Positions 17,074-25,436 of a DNA stretch of 64,000 nt are shown in pieces. Positions within the stretch are counted from its first letter, which is position 1; each line of letters starts with the position of its first letter. The stretch covers positions 55,394 through 119,393 of the forward strand of contig NZ_SUKF01000001.1 in NCBI RefSeq assembly GCF_005047655.1. Direction: 5' to 3'. The notes beneath the pieces were generated by a model, which was given only the letters and a program-made list of their open reading frames with translations, did no database searches and had not been told where the DNA came from. Source of the DNA: Sinimarinibacterium arenosum (lineage in GTDB: Bacteria > Pseudomonadota > Gammaproteobacteria > Nevskiales > Nevskiaceae). A program made the position numbers and the translations under genes.

Positions 17074-18243
17074 ATGAAAGCACCCCTGAAGTCCCGCCGG
17101 ATCGACCCTGCAAGCTGGCCGATGATGGTGTTGTTCGTGGCGATCCATCTCGCCTGTTTCGGCGCGATCTGGACCGGCGTGCAGTGGCAGGACATCGGGT
17201 TGTGTCTGGGTCTGTACGCGATCCGCATGTTCGGCGTCACCGCCGGCTATCACCGCTATTTCGCGCACAAGGCGTACAAGACCGGGCGGGTGATGCAGTT
17301 CCTGCTGGCAGCGCTGGCGCAGTCTTCGCTGCAGTCCGGGGCGCTGTGGTGGGCCGCCAAGCACCGTGATCATCACAAGTATTCGGACACGCCACTGGAT
17401 TCGCATTCGCCGCGTCAGCACGGCTTCTGGTTTGCGCACATGGGCTGGATTTTCAACGCCCAGGCGCAGGAGGCCGACTATGCGCGCATCGCCGAGTTCT
17501 CGAAATATCCGGAACTGGTGTGGCTGGACAAATATCACTGGGTGCCGGGCACGATCCTGGGCCTGAGCGTGTGGGTGCTGGGCGGCTGGTCAGCGCTGGT
17601 GGTCGGGTTCATCTGGTCGACCGTGCTGCTGTGGCACGGCACCTTCTGCATCAATTCGCTGGTGCACGTCTTTGGCAAGCAGCGTTATCTGACCGGTGAC
17701 GATTCGCGCAACAACTGGCTGTTCGCGTTGCTGTCGCTGGGCGAGGGCTGGCACAACAATCATCACTACTACATGGCATCGGCGCGCCAGGGTTTCCGCT
17801 GGTGGGAAGTCGACATCACCTATTACGTGCTGCGTGGACTCGCGCTGCTGGGGCTGGTGTCGGATCTGCGCGATCCGCCGCCGCACGTGCTGGAAGGCCA
17901 GCGTCCGGTCTCTCCGGAGTTGAAGGATCGGATCGCCGAGGCGCTGGCCAATTCGTTTTCGGCCGACCGCATCGTGCGCCGCATGCAGGCGCGCTGGGCC
18001 GAGCTGCATCCGGGCGCGAGCTTCGATGACTGGCGCCGTCGCTGGCACGAGCAGATGGCGCATGGCCGCGAGCAGCTGACGCAGGTGGTGCACGCCGAGC
18101 TGCCGAGTCTGGACCAGCTGTACCGTCGCGCCCGCCGCAAGTTTGCGCGGACGCCGGCGATGGAAGAGATCGTCACACGTGCGCGCGAGATGCTGGCGCA
18201 GTCGGTGATGCTGCGCCTGGAACGGGTTCCGGCTGCAGCCTGA
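17074..18243 (+). CDS. Acyl-CoA delta-9-type fatty acid desaturase
   Basis: A membrane-bound di-iron desaturase of the SCD/DesC class that introduces a double bond into saturated acyl-CoA (or acyl-lipid) with O2. The ATG at 17074 gives 389 residues; an in-frame TTG at 17044 is less likely. The three histidine boxes are H-R-Y-F-A-H, H-R-D-H-H and H-N-N-H-H, with four hydrophobic segments around them. After about residue 270 there is a charged C-terminal extension of about 110 residues, longer than in minimal desaturases and of unknown role. The MFS gene begins 1 bp after its stop, so they are co-transcribed. Confidence 0.93.
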   Translation: MKAPLKSRRIDPASWPMMVLFVAIHLACFGAIWTGVQWQDIGLCLGLYAIRMFGVTAGYHRYFAHKAYKTGRVMQFLLAALAQSSLQSGALWWAAKHRDHHKYSDTPLDSHSPRQHGFWFAHMGWIFNAQAQEADYARIAEFSKYPELVWLDKYHWVPGTILGLSVWVLGGWSALVVGFIWSTVLLWHGTFCINSLVHVFGKQRYLTGDDSRNNWLFALLSLGEGWHNNHHYYMASARQGFRWWEVDITYYVLRGLALLGLVSDLRDPPPHVLEGQRPVSPELKDRIAEALANSFSADRIVRRMQARWAELHPGASFDDWRRRWHEQMAHGREQLTQVVHAELPSLDQLYRRARRKFARTPAMEEIVTRAREMLAQSVMLRLERVPAAA

Positions 18244-18244
18244 G

Positions 18245-19510
18245 TTGAGCACGGTCGCTCGTCACGACGCCTTTGCGGCACTGCGTTTCCCCGAGTTCCG
18301 GCGCCTGATCGGTGCCAGCTTCCTGCTGACCTGCGCGCTGCTGATCCAGGAAATTGCGCTGGCCTACGAGCTGTACCGCATTACCGGAGACCCCTTGTCG
18401 CTGGGTCTGATCGGTCTCGCCGAAGCGGTGCCGTTCATCGGGCTGGCGCTGTTCGGTGGCTATCTGGCGGACCGCCGTGAAAAGCGCGGCCTGATCCGCA
18501 TCAGCCTCGGCGTGATTCTGCTGGCTTCGCTGCTGTTGTGGCTGCTGTCGCAGCCATGGGTGCGCGAAACCTTGTCTCGTACCGGATGGCTGTGGGCGGT
18601 GTATCTGTCGGTATCGGTACTGGGCCTGGCGCGAGGCGTGCTGTCGCCCACCGCGTCGTCACTGCGTGCCTTCCTGGTGCCGCGCGAGGTGTACGGAAAT
18701 GCCGCGACCTGGTCGAGCAGTTGCTGGCAGGCCGGTGCGATCCTGGGGCCGGTTGCCGCAGGGTTTGCCTATGCGGCGGTCGGACTGTCCGGATCGCTGC
18801 TGGGGGTGATGGCGCTGCTGCTGTGCTGCCAATGGCTGGTGGCCGGTATCGCACCACGCCCGGTGCCGCCGGACCCAAAGGAACAGACGGCACTGTGGCA
18901 ATCGCTGCGTGAAGGTCTGGGCTATGTGCGCCGCACGCCGATCATTCTGTACGCACTGGCTTTGGACATGTTTTCGGTGTTGTTTGGCGGTGTTGTCGCA
19001 ATCCTGCCGATCTTTGCAGAGGACATCCTGAAGGTTGGTCCGGAAGGGCTCGGCTGGCTGCGTGCGGCGCCGGCGCTGGGCGCGGTGCTGACGATCCTGA
19101 CCTGTGCCTGGCTGCCGCCGACCGGACGGCCGTGGCGCAATCTGCTGCTGGCCGTGCTTGGCTTCGGTGTTGCGACCCTGGTGTTCGCGCTGTCGCGGCA
19201 GATGTGGCTGTCGTTGCTGGCGCTGTTCCTGACCGGCGCTTGCGACAGCATCAGCGTGGTGATTCGGCAGACCATTCTGCAGATCGTGCCGCCGGATCAT
19301 CTGCGCGGACGGGTGCAGTCGGTGAACAGCATCTTCATCAGTTCGTCGAACGAGCTGGGCGCGTTCGAGTCGGGTGCGGCCGCGCGCCTGATCGGCACCG
19401 TCCCGTCGGTCTTGTTCGGGGGCGCGATGACCCTGGGTGTTGTCGCTGCAATTTGGCGCCGCTCGCGCGCCCTGTTCGACGAACGCCTGACGCACGAAGT
19501 GCGCGGCTGA
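18245..19510 (+). CDS. MFS transporter (EntS/MFS_3-like exporter)
   Basis: A 421-residue polytopic membrane protein starting with TTG directly after the desaturase stop. It has about 12 hydrophobic segments. An early L-A-D-R-R-E-K-R-G loop matches the MFS motif A region between TM2 and TM3, and the family resembles EntS-type exporters. The substrate is unknown. The C-terminus converges with the MATE gene, 4 bp apart. Confidence 0.87.
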   Translation: MSTVARHDAFAALRFPEFRRLIGASFLLTCALLIQEIALAYELYRITGDPLSLGLIGLAEAVPFIGLALFGGYLADRREKRGLIRISLGVILLASLLLWLLSQPWVRETLSRTGWLWAVYLSVSVLGLARGVLSPTASSLRAFLVPREVYGNAATWSSSCWQAGAILGPVAAGFAYAAVGLSGSLLGVMALLLCCQWLVAGIAPRPVPPDPKEQTALWQSLREGLGYVRRTPIILYALALDMFSVLFGGVVAILPIFAEDILKVGPEGLGWLRAAPALGAVLTILTCAWLPPTGRPWRNLLLAVLGFGVATLVFALSRQMWLSLLALFLTGACDSISVVIRQTILQIVPPDHLRGRVQSVNSIFISSSNELGAFESGAAARLIGTVPSVLFGGAMTLGVVAAIWRRSRALFDERLTHEVRG

Positions 19511-19514
19511 GCGA

Positions 19515-20834
19515 TCAGACGCTGATCCGGGCCCAGCTGCGACGCTCCCACGCGACGGTAAAGATCGCTGCCTGGATCAGGCGGTAGCTTCCCATGGCGA
19601 TCCAGACCGTCGTCAGGCCGAAGCCGAGTACCGGGCCGAGCAGCCAAGCCACCGGGAGAAACGCCAGCCATTGCAGACCCGAGGCCACCGTCATCACCAG
19701 TTTGCTGGCGCCGACCCCGAGCAGTGCCTGCATCATGATCAGGCCGAGGCCGTCGAGCAGGATCGTCGCGCCGACCAGTCGCAGTGGTACGACGCCGAGT
19801 TCGACCACGGCGGGGTCGTGCACGAAGACCGCCAGCACCGGGCGCGTCAGCAGCAGCATCGGCAACGCCAGCGCACCAAAGATCCAGATGCCGACGCGAT
19901 AGCTGTCCCAGACCCAGCGGTGTGCATCGACTGCATCCCCGCGGCCCAGTGCCTGTCCGGCCAGTGTGGCCGCGGAGATGCCCAGGGCGATGCCGGGCAG
20001 GATCGCGGTCAGCGTGATCGTGGTCAGCACGTTGGCGACGGCCAGCTCTGCGGTGCCGATCTGGCCGATGATCCAGAACATCGCGGCGAAGCCACTCGAA
20101 AACAGCAACTGCTGGATCGATGACGGCAGGCCGATGCGCAGCAGGTTGCCCAGCTGCACCCGGTCGGGCCGCTGCACCAGAAAGCCGGAATCGCGAGCGT
20201 TGCGCAGACCCAGCGTGATGTACATGGCGCTGCCGCAGAACACCGCCAGCGTCGTGCCGAGTCCGGCTCCGGCGGTGCCCATCTGTGGCAGTCCGGCGAC
20301 ACCGTGAATCAGGCCGTAGCTGAAGATCACATTCAGCAGATGCATCGACACCAGCGTCTGCATGTAGAAGCGTGTCTGCTTGACCGCGCTCCAGTAGCCG
20401 CGGAACGAAAAATTGATGCCAACGGCGGCAACCGACAACAGTCGCCATTGCAGGTACGGAACGCCCTCGCGCACGACGTCAGCGTCATGATTCAGCGCGG
20501 AGAAAATCGTCGGTGCGAGCAGGATCAGCAGTGCAGACAATGGCACGCCGATGACCACCGACAGCAGCAGGCCGCCGTTGAGCGGGGCGCCGGCCAGTTC
20601 GGGGCTGCCTTCGCCGATGCGCCGTGCGGCAATTGCCTGCACCGCGGGTGAAAAGCCGGTGATGAAGGCCACCGCCATGAAGTTCAGAAAGCCGCCGAGT
20701 CCGGTGGCCGCCAAGGCGGCGGGGCCGAGCGAGCCGACCATCCACGCATCGACCAGATTCAGCAGATTCTGTGATGCCATGCCGCCGAGGATCGGCAAGG
20801 CCAAGCCCAGCACCTCGCGTCGGCGCGGGTCCAT
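19515..20834 (-). CDS. MATE-family multidrug efflux transporter
   Basis: A 439-residue inner-membrane protein with 12 predicted hydrophobic segments. The N-terminal L-A-L-P-I-L-G-G-M-A-S-Q-N-L-L-N-L-V-D segment is typical of MATE (DinF/NorM-like) cation-coupled exporters. It lies 8 bp downstream of the uncharacterised gene at 20843-21520 on the same strand, so both are probably expressed together. Substrates cannot be inferred. Confidence 0.92.
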   Translation of the reverse strand: MDPRRREVLGLALPILGGMASQNLLNLVDAWMVGSLGPAALAATGLGGFLNFMAVAFITGFSPAVQAIAARRIGEGSPELAGAPLNGGLLLSVVIGVPLSALLILLAPTIFSALNHDADVVREGVPYLQWRLLSVAAVGINFSFRGYWSAVKQTRFYMQTLVSMHLLNVIFSYGLIHGVAGLPQMGTAGAGLGTTLAVFCGSAMYITLGLRNARDSGFLVQRPDRVQLGNLLRIGLPSSIQQLLFSSGFAAMFWIIGQIGTAELAVANVLTTITLTAILPGIALGISAATLAGQALGRGDAVDAHRWVWDSYRVGIWIFGALALPMLLLTRPVLAVFVHDPAVVELGVVPLRLVGATILLDGLGLIMMQALLGVGASKLVMTVASGLQWLAFLPVAWLLGPVLGFGLTTVWIAMGSYRLIQAAIFTVAWERRSWARISV

Positions 20835-20842
20835 GTCCGAGA

Positions 20843-21520
20843 TTACTTTTGCTGCGCGGTGTTGACGATCGCGGCGGCCAGCGAGAACGGCTGCTCACCC
20901 AGCATTTCCCGCAGGCGATCCGGCAAATGGCGCTTCTCGATCTGCAGCACCGAAACCTGGGCAAATCCGTCCGGACCGTCGCCGGACCAGGTCTCGGCCA
21001 TCGGCTGGTCCAGGGCGCGCTTGGGCACAATGCCCAGACGCGCCAGCTTGTCGGCCTGCGGCAGCAACTGATGGCTGCCTTCGGACAGCGAAGCGGTCGA
21101 TGACTGGATTTCGATCCAGGTATTCAGATCCAGCTGCAGCAGCGGTTCGGCCAGCGCGCGCACGCCGGGGATCTCCAGTGCATGCTGCGCCACGCGCTGG
21201 GCGACGCCGCCGGCGCGCTGGACCAGACTCAGGCCGGTGCCGCTCGAAGTGTGCGACAGCGCCGGGCGGTCCGTGTCGGCGCGTGGCGCCAGTGCCGGCC
21301 GCAAAGCACTCGCGAAATTGGTCTGGATGTGCGCGCGCAGACGTGTGCGCTCCCCGTCGGCCTGGGGCTCGGTGACCATGTGCAACTGCACGCGCCATAG
21401 CGGCGCGTCCTGGCCCAGCGGCAATTCAGCCGAAAACGCCAGACGTTCACGCACGCCGCCAGCCGGCTGCGCTTTCGGCGCTCTGGCGCCGCTGAAGCGT
21501 TGGCGAATGCGCTTTAACAT
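20843..21520 (-). CDS. Hypothetical cytosolic protein in an operon with MATE transporter
   Basis: A 225-residue protein with no signal peptide or membrane segment, and not recognised. It starts with a basic segment (M-L-K-R-I-R-Q-R-F) and has an Ala/Leu-rich middle and a C-terminus with R-L-R-E-M-L-G-E-Q-P-F. It is 8 bp upstream of the MATE gene and 30 bp from the divergent acylphosphatase gene. Coding is supported by the conserved codon bias, the tight spacing and the lack of a competing frame. A regulatory role for the transporter is possible but unproven. Confidence 0.7.
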   Translation of the reverse strand: MLKRIRQRFSGARAPKAQPAGGVRERLAFSAELPLGQDAPLWRVQLHMVTEPQADGERTRLRAHIQTNFASALRPALAPRADTDRPALSHTSSGTGLSLVQRAGGVAQRVAQHALEIPGVRALAEPLLQLDLNTWIEIQSSTASLSEGSHQLLPQADKLARLGIVPKRALDQPMAETWSGDGPDGFAQVSVLQIEKRHLPDRLREMLGEQPFSLAAAIVNTAQQK

Positions 21521-21550
21521 GGCCGCTGGACGGTCTGGGTCAACTTCTCC

Positions 21551-21829
21551 ATGGCAGCATCATATCGCTTCATCGTCAGCGGGCGCGTGCAGGGCGTCTT
21601 TTTCAGGCAGTCGACGATTGCTGCCGCGCGCGAGCTGGGCCTCGATGGCTGGGTCATGAACCGGACCGACGGGCGGGTCGAAGGCGTGGCCTCCGGCGCC
21701 GAGGCGGGCTTGCAGACGCTGCGAGAGTGGCTGCGGCATGGGCCGCCGCAGGCACGGGTTGAATCGCTGGAATGGCTCGCATGTGAGGAAGCGCCACCAC
21801 GCGGCTTCCATCTGCGGGCATCGGCCTGA
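21551..21829 (+). CDS. acyP: Acylphosphatase
   Basis: A 92-residue protein of family length that hydrolyses acyl phosphates. The signature G-R-V-Q-G-V-F-F-R-Q-S-T holds the catalytic Arg (phosphate loop), and G-W-V-M-N-R-T-D-G-R-V-E-G holds the catalytic Asn. It is divergent from the hypothetical/MATE operon and convergent with the acyl-ACP desaturase. Confidence 0.95.
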   Translation: MAASYRFIVSGRVQGVFFRQSTIAAARELGLDGWVMNRTDGRVEGVASGAEAGLQTLREWLRHGPPQARVESLEWLACEEAPPRGFHLRASA

Positions 21830-21866
21830 TCGCGTTCCGGCAGCAATCGGGAATCAAGCGGCGCCA

Positions 21867-21885
21867 GCCAGCGAATATCGCTGGC
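21867..21885. terminator. Hairpin between convergent acyP and desaturase genes
   Basis: GCCAGCGA-ATA-TCGCTGGC is a perfect 8-bp stem with a 3-base loop; an alternative GCGCCAGC/GCTGGCGC pairing also exists. It sits in the only gap between convergent genes, so a bidirectional terminator is likely, although T-runs are absent. Confidence 0.55.
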
Positions 21886-21895
21886 GCACCCAACT

Positions 21896-22888
21896 TCAGC
21901 GAGTGCCGACCGCCATCTCGAAGGCACGCTGGTAGATGAAGTCGAATGAGAAGCTGCGCGTGTGCGCCTTGGATTCGACGTACTCGGCTATGCGGGCCAG
22001 TCGGGTCGGCAGCTGCATCAGCTTGTCCTGCGCCGCGCGTCCAACCGACGACAGGCCAGTCAGCTTGTCGATCGTCCAGTGTCTGACCAGGTCTTCGACC
22101 AGCTTCAGGTATTCGCGCGGACCATAGATGCCGGCGCGGCGTTCGACCTCGGACATCTGCGCGTAGCCGGCGATGGTGTGGCCGGGCATTGCCAGCGCCG
22201 GCGCAACGGCTGCCAGTGCCGCCAGCGCGCGGTTGCTGTCCTGTTTCAGCACTTCCGCGAACGCGTCGCGATAGAACGCGTAGTGACGGGATTCGTCGGC
22301 CGAGATATGCGCGAGGATGCGCTGCAGCAGCGGGTCGTATTGCCCCGCAATGCGACCGGCGTTGGCGTGCGCGGTCTGCGTCGCTTTCTCCTGCAGGCTG
22401 GTATACGCCAGCAGCCGATACGGATCATCCTGCCACTGCGGGTTGAAGCCGGCTTCGATGTACTCGTACTGCAGCTGTTCCAGCGCGCGCATGTCGAAGA
22501 TGCGGGCATCGCGGACATAGTCGCGCAGGATGCAGCCGTGGCGATCCTCTTCGGCAGTCCACATGTTGTTCCAGGTCGCCCACGCGCCTTCGTAGCCCAT
22601 GTAAATCGCGATCAGACGATGGAAATGCGGCAGACCTTCCTCGGTCAGCAGATTCAGCGCCACCGCAACGCGCACGCTGTCGGGCAGACCCCGCGCGCGT
22701 TCGCGCAGCTTCTGCATGTCCGCATCGTGCTCGGCATCAGTTTGCTCGTGTGCAGGCAGCAGATCGCTCGGCATCCACAGCTTGCGGCTGTCGAGATGAC
22801 GCTGGGTCAGTTCGGTCACAAAGGGCGACAGCGCGTTGAGAACTTCGCGCTGACTCGGCAGATCGGTATTGGCGGGTTTCTGCGACAT
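21896..22888 (-). CDS. Acyl-ACP desaturase-like ferritin-fold di-iron protein
   Basis: A 330-residue soluble di-iron protein of the acyl-[ACP] desaturase (FA_desaturase_2) family. Iron ligands appear as L-T-E-E-G-L-P, T-A-E-E-D-R-H-G (E-x-x-H), E-K-A-T-Q and S-A-D-E-S-R-H-Y (E-x-x-H). It would insert a double bond into ACP-bound acyl chains. This is a different class from the membrane desaturase at 17.1 kb. No signal or TM segment is seen. It is 90 bp downstream of folE on the same strand. Confidence 0.88.
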   Translation of the reverse strand: MSQKPANTDLPSQREVLNALSPFVTELTQRHLDSRKLWMPSDLLPAHEQTDAEHDADMQKLRERARGLPDSVRVAVALNLLTEEGLPHFHRLIAIYMGYEGAWATWNNMWTAEEDRHGCILRDYVRDARIFDMRALEQLQYEYIEAGFNPQWQDDPYRLLAYTSLQEKATQTAHANAGRIAGQYDPLLQRILAHISADESRHYAFYRDAFAEVLKQDSNRALAALAAVAPALAMPGHTIAGYAQMSEVERRAGIYGPREYLKLVEDLVRHWTIDKLTGLSSVGRAAQDKLMQLPTRLARIAEYVESKAHTRSFSFDFIYQRAFEMAVGTR

Positions 22889-22978
22889 GGGGCGGTTTCC
22901 AGATCGTGGATGAGGAAGGCGAATCGCGGGCCTGGCTCGGATTCTACCCGGCTTGCCGCGACGGGTGGCCGAGTCCGC

Positions 22979-23530
22979 TCAGCAGCCGCGTTGCCGGATC
23001 AGATCGAGGAATTCCTTGCGTGTGGTCGGATCCTCGCGGAAACGCCCGAGCATCACCGACGTGATCATCGATGAATTCTGTTTTTCGACGCCGCGCATCA
23101 TTGCGCACAAATGCTTCGCTTCGATGACGACCGCGACGCCGACTGCGTGCGTGACTTCGGCAATGCATTCACCGATCTGCTGCGTCAGGTTTTCCTGGAT
23201 CTGCAGACGTCGCGCAAACATGTCGACGATGCGCGGGATCTTTGACAGTCCGATCACCTTGCCGCTGGGCAGGTAGGCCACGTGTGCCTTGCCGATGAAG
23301 GGCAGCAGATGGTGCTCGCACATCGAGTACATCTCGATGTCCTTGACGATGACCATCTCGTCGTTGCTCGACTCGAACACCGCGCCGTTGATGATCTCGT
23401 TGATGTCCTGTTCGTAGCCCTGGGTCAGGAATTCCATTGCGCGCGCCGCACGGTAGGGCGTGCGCAGCAACCCTTCGCGGTCCGGGTTCTCTCCGATCGC
23501 CTCGATGATGGCGCGATAGTTCTCTTCCAT
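22979..23530 (-). CDS. folE: GTP cyclohydrolase I
   Basis: A 183-residue enzyme of normal length. It converts GTP to 7,8-dihydroneopterin triphosphate, the first step of tetrahydrofolate synthesis. Zinc ligands are Cys71 and His74 (C-E-H-H-L-L-P-F) and Cys142 (H-L-C-A-M-M-R-G). G-L-S-K-I-P-R and the Q-E-N-L-T-Q-Q motif are present. The gene is divergent from the ParB-like gene. Confidence 0.97.
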   Translation of the reverse strand: MEENYRAIIEAIGENPDREGLLRTPYRAARAMEFLTQGYEQDINEIINGAVFESSNDEMVIVKDIEMYSMCEHHLLPFIGKAHVAYLPSGKVIGLSKIPRIVDMFARRLQIQENLTQQIGECIAEVTHAVGVAVVIEAKHLCAMMRGVEKQNSSMITSVMLGRFREDPTTRKEFLDLIRQRGC

Positions 23531-23598
23531 GGCCTGCCTGCTCGGAAATATTGCGGGATTATCACATGGTCACCAATACGGACACTTACAATAAACGG

Positions 23599-24414
23599 AT
23601 GAGTCGCTCCAAACCCGCAGGCCCGGCGTCGCCCGCCGCCATTCGCCAGATCCCGATCGATCTGATTCGTCCGGGCAGTCAGCAGGCGCGCCAGCATTTC
23701 AAGCCCGAGGCCCTGGCTGAGCTGGCGCGCAGCATCCGTGAATCCGGTGTGATCCAGCCGGTGGTGCTGCGTACACGCGTGTGGGGCTATGAGCTGCTGG
23801 CCGGAGAACGCCGCTGGCGCGCGGCGCAGCTGGCCGAGCTGCATGAGATTCCGGCGATCGTGCGTGACGATCTGTCGGACACCGAAGCCTTTGTGGTGGG
23901 CCTGATCGAGAACCTGCAGCGCGAGTCGTTGACGCCGATGGAAGCGGCATCGGGGCTCAAGCGTCTCGGTGAAGTGTTCGAGATGACGCATGAGCAGATC
24001 GGCGAACGCATCGGCAAGTCGCGCGAATATGTCAGCAACTATCTGCGTCTGCTGAATCTGGCGCCAACGGTGCAGGCCCTGGTCAATGAAGGGCACGTGA
24101 TGCTCGGTCATGCCAAGGTGCTGGCGGGCGTGCCGATCGACGAGCAGATCCGCTGGGCCGATGAAGTGATCCGCATGAAGCTGACCGTGCGCCAGCTGGA
24201 GCGCCGGGTGTCGGCATCGCGCGATCGCAAGATCGTATTCACGCCGGGCAAGCCCGGAGACTGGCAGCGGCTCGAGCGTGAGTTGTCGGATCATCTGGCG
24301 TGCCCGGTGACCGTGCAGGCCGATGCCAGTGGAAAAGGTGAACTACGCGTCAAGTTTCATTCGCTGGACGAACTGGATGGCGTTCTGGCTCGCATCGGCT
24401 ACGTTGCGCGGTGA
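23599..24414 (+). CDS. ParB/Noc/KorB-like partition-family protein, without adjacent parA
   Basis: The ATG at 23599 gives 271 residues; in-frame starts at 23551 and 23566 are possible. The N-terminal ParB/Srx CTP-binding domain has G-Y-E-L-L-A-G-E-R-R-W-R-A-A and E-N-L-Q-R-E-S-L. It is followed by a helix-turn-helix (I-G-E-R-I-G-K-S-R-E-Y-V-S-N-Y-L-R-L-L) and a C-terminal domain suited to dimerisation. It would bind a specific DNA site and may slide as a CTP-dependent clamp. No parA or classical parS was seen. TACAAT at 23587-23592 and no Shine-Dalgarno suggest a leaderless message. Confidence 0.88.
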   Translation: MSRSKPAGPASPAAIRQIPIDLIRPGSQQARQHFKPEALAELARSIRESGVIQPVVLRTRVWGYELLAGERRWRAAQLAELHEIPAIVRDDLSDTEAFVVGLIENLQRESLTPMEAASGLKRLGEVFEMTHEQIGERIGKSREYVSNYLRLLNLAPTVQALVNEGHVMLGHAKVLAGVPIDEQIRWADEVIRMKLTVRQLERRVSASRDRKIVFTPGKPGDWQRLERELSDHLACPVTVQADASGKGELRVKFHSLDELDGVLARIGYVAR

Positions 24415-24430
24415 GACCGGCGTGTGGGAT

Positions 24431-24465
24431 TTATCGACAGGCGGCGGGGATAAGCTTGTGGATAA
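24431..24465. promoter_or_regulatory. DnaA-box-like cluster downstream of the ParB-like gene
   Basis: TTATCGACA (24431-24439) differs by one base from the DnaA consensus. CGGGGATAA (24445-24453) differs by two from its complement. TGTGGATAA (24457-24465) is a perfect reverse-strand box. An A-rich stretch follows near 24520. It could be a DnaA-controlled or titration site; three boxes are too few for a normal oriC. Confidence 0.4.
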
Positions 24466-24539
24466 ATGCCATGTGCGGCGCAGCAAACGCCGTAGTTTTG
24501 GGGGCTGGCTCCGGACATGAACAAAAAATTACCGCTGAC

Positions 24540-24555
24540 ACTGTCATATGACAGT
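24540..24555. promoter_or_regulatory. Perfect 16-bp palindrome upstream of the YgjP-like gene
   Basis: ACTGTCATATGACAGT is fully symmetric with no spacer and ends 32 bases before the downstream ATG. This is the usual position and form of an operator for a dimeric repressor. The regulator is not identified. Confidence 0.5.
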
Positions 24556-24587
24556 TCCCCGGATGCACGGCTGCATGTGAGGCGCCG

Positions 24588-25349
24588 ATGACACAACAGC
24601 TCGAACTGTTCAACGCCGAATACCGTTTGCGCGAAAGGGTCAGTACCAAGGCGCGCAACATCCGTATCGAGGTGCACCCGGAGCGCGAGGTCGTGCTGGT
24701 ATACCCGCGCTGGGTGCCGCGCGCTGATGCGCTGGCGTTCCTGCAGTCGCGCACCGAGTGGGTGCGTGCGAAGCTGGATGCCTTCGCCGAGCGCGCCGTG
24801 GCCGACCCGCTGCCGCCACTGCCGCGCTGGGACGGCACCGACGAAATCCTGCTGCGCGGTACGCTGGTGCCGGTGATGGTCGAACCGGCACGCCTGAGGC
24901 ATCTGGCGGTGCGTATCGAAGCCGAACGTATCACCCTGTTCGTGCCGTCGCAGTGCCAGGATCAACCGCAGCGCCTCGCACTGGCGCTGAAGCGGGAATT
25001 GATGCATCGCGCACAGCTGGACGCGCGCCGCCTGCTCAACGAAGAAGCGCAGCGGCTCGGGGTGTACTGGCGTGACCTTGGCATTGCCGACCCGCACACG
25101 CAGTGGGGCAGCTGCGGTCCGGATGGCACCATCAGCCTGTCATGGCGGCTGGTCATGGCGCCGCCTGCGGTGTTCCGCTATGTCGTGGTGCACGAGTTGT
25201 GTCACCGCGTGCATATGGATCATTCGGAACGCTTCTGGGCCCTGGTCGAGCAGCAGTTGCCGGATTTCGATCAGCATCGCCGCTGGCTGCGTGACCATGG
25301 CCATCACCTGCACCACTATCTGCCGAAGCGGCGTGCGCGCGGCGCTTAG
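24588..25349 (+). CDS. YgjP/SprT-like zinc metallopeptidase (DUF45)
   Basis: A 253-residue protein with the DUF45/YgjP layout. An N-terminal beta-rich domain is followed by A-D-P-H-T-Q-W-G-S-C-G and the zinc motif H-E-L-C-H (H-E-x-x-H) with a downstream His in H-M-D-H-S-E-R-F-W. It is predicted to be cytosolic and probably a peptidase. The physiological substrate is unknown. A 16-bp palindrome just upstream suggests its own control. Confidence 0.87.
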   Translation: MTQQLELFNAEYRLRERVSTKARNIRIEVHPEREVVLVYPRWVPRADALAFLQSRTEWVRAKLDAFAERAVADPLPPLPRWDGTDEILLRGTLVPVMVEPARLRHLAVRIEAERITLFVPSQCQDQPQRLALALKRELMHRAQLDARRLLNEEAQRLGVYWRDLGIADPHTQWGSCGPDGTISLSWRLVMAPPAVFRYVVVHELCHRVHMDHSERFWALVEQQLPDFDQHRRWLRDHGHHLHHYLPKRRARGA

Positions 25350-25360
25350 TCGCTGAGCGC

Positions 25361-25393
25361 AATAAAAAGCCCCCCCGCTGTGAAGCGGGAGGG
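25361..25393 (-). terminator. Rho-independent terminator of the LEA-like gene
   Basis: On the minus strand a CCCTCCCGC stem pairs with GCGGGGGG across a TTCACA-type loop, followed by CTTTTTATT. It is correctly placed 44 bases after the minus-strand gene. Confidence 0.85.
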
Positions 25394-25436
25394 CCGGGGT
25401 GCCTCCGCGGGGGATGCGGAGGACTTCGGGGGACGA

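Noticed and set aside
24415..24587. Chromosomal replication origin
   Set aside because: Only three DnaA-like boxes, two imperfect, no long AT-rich unwinding region, and no dnaA, rpmH or dnaN adjacent.
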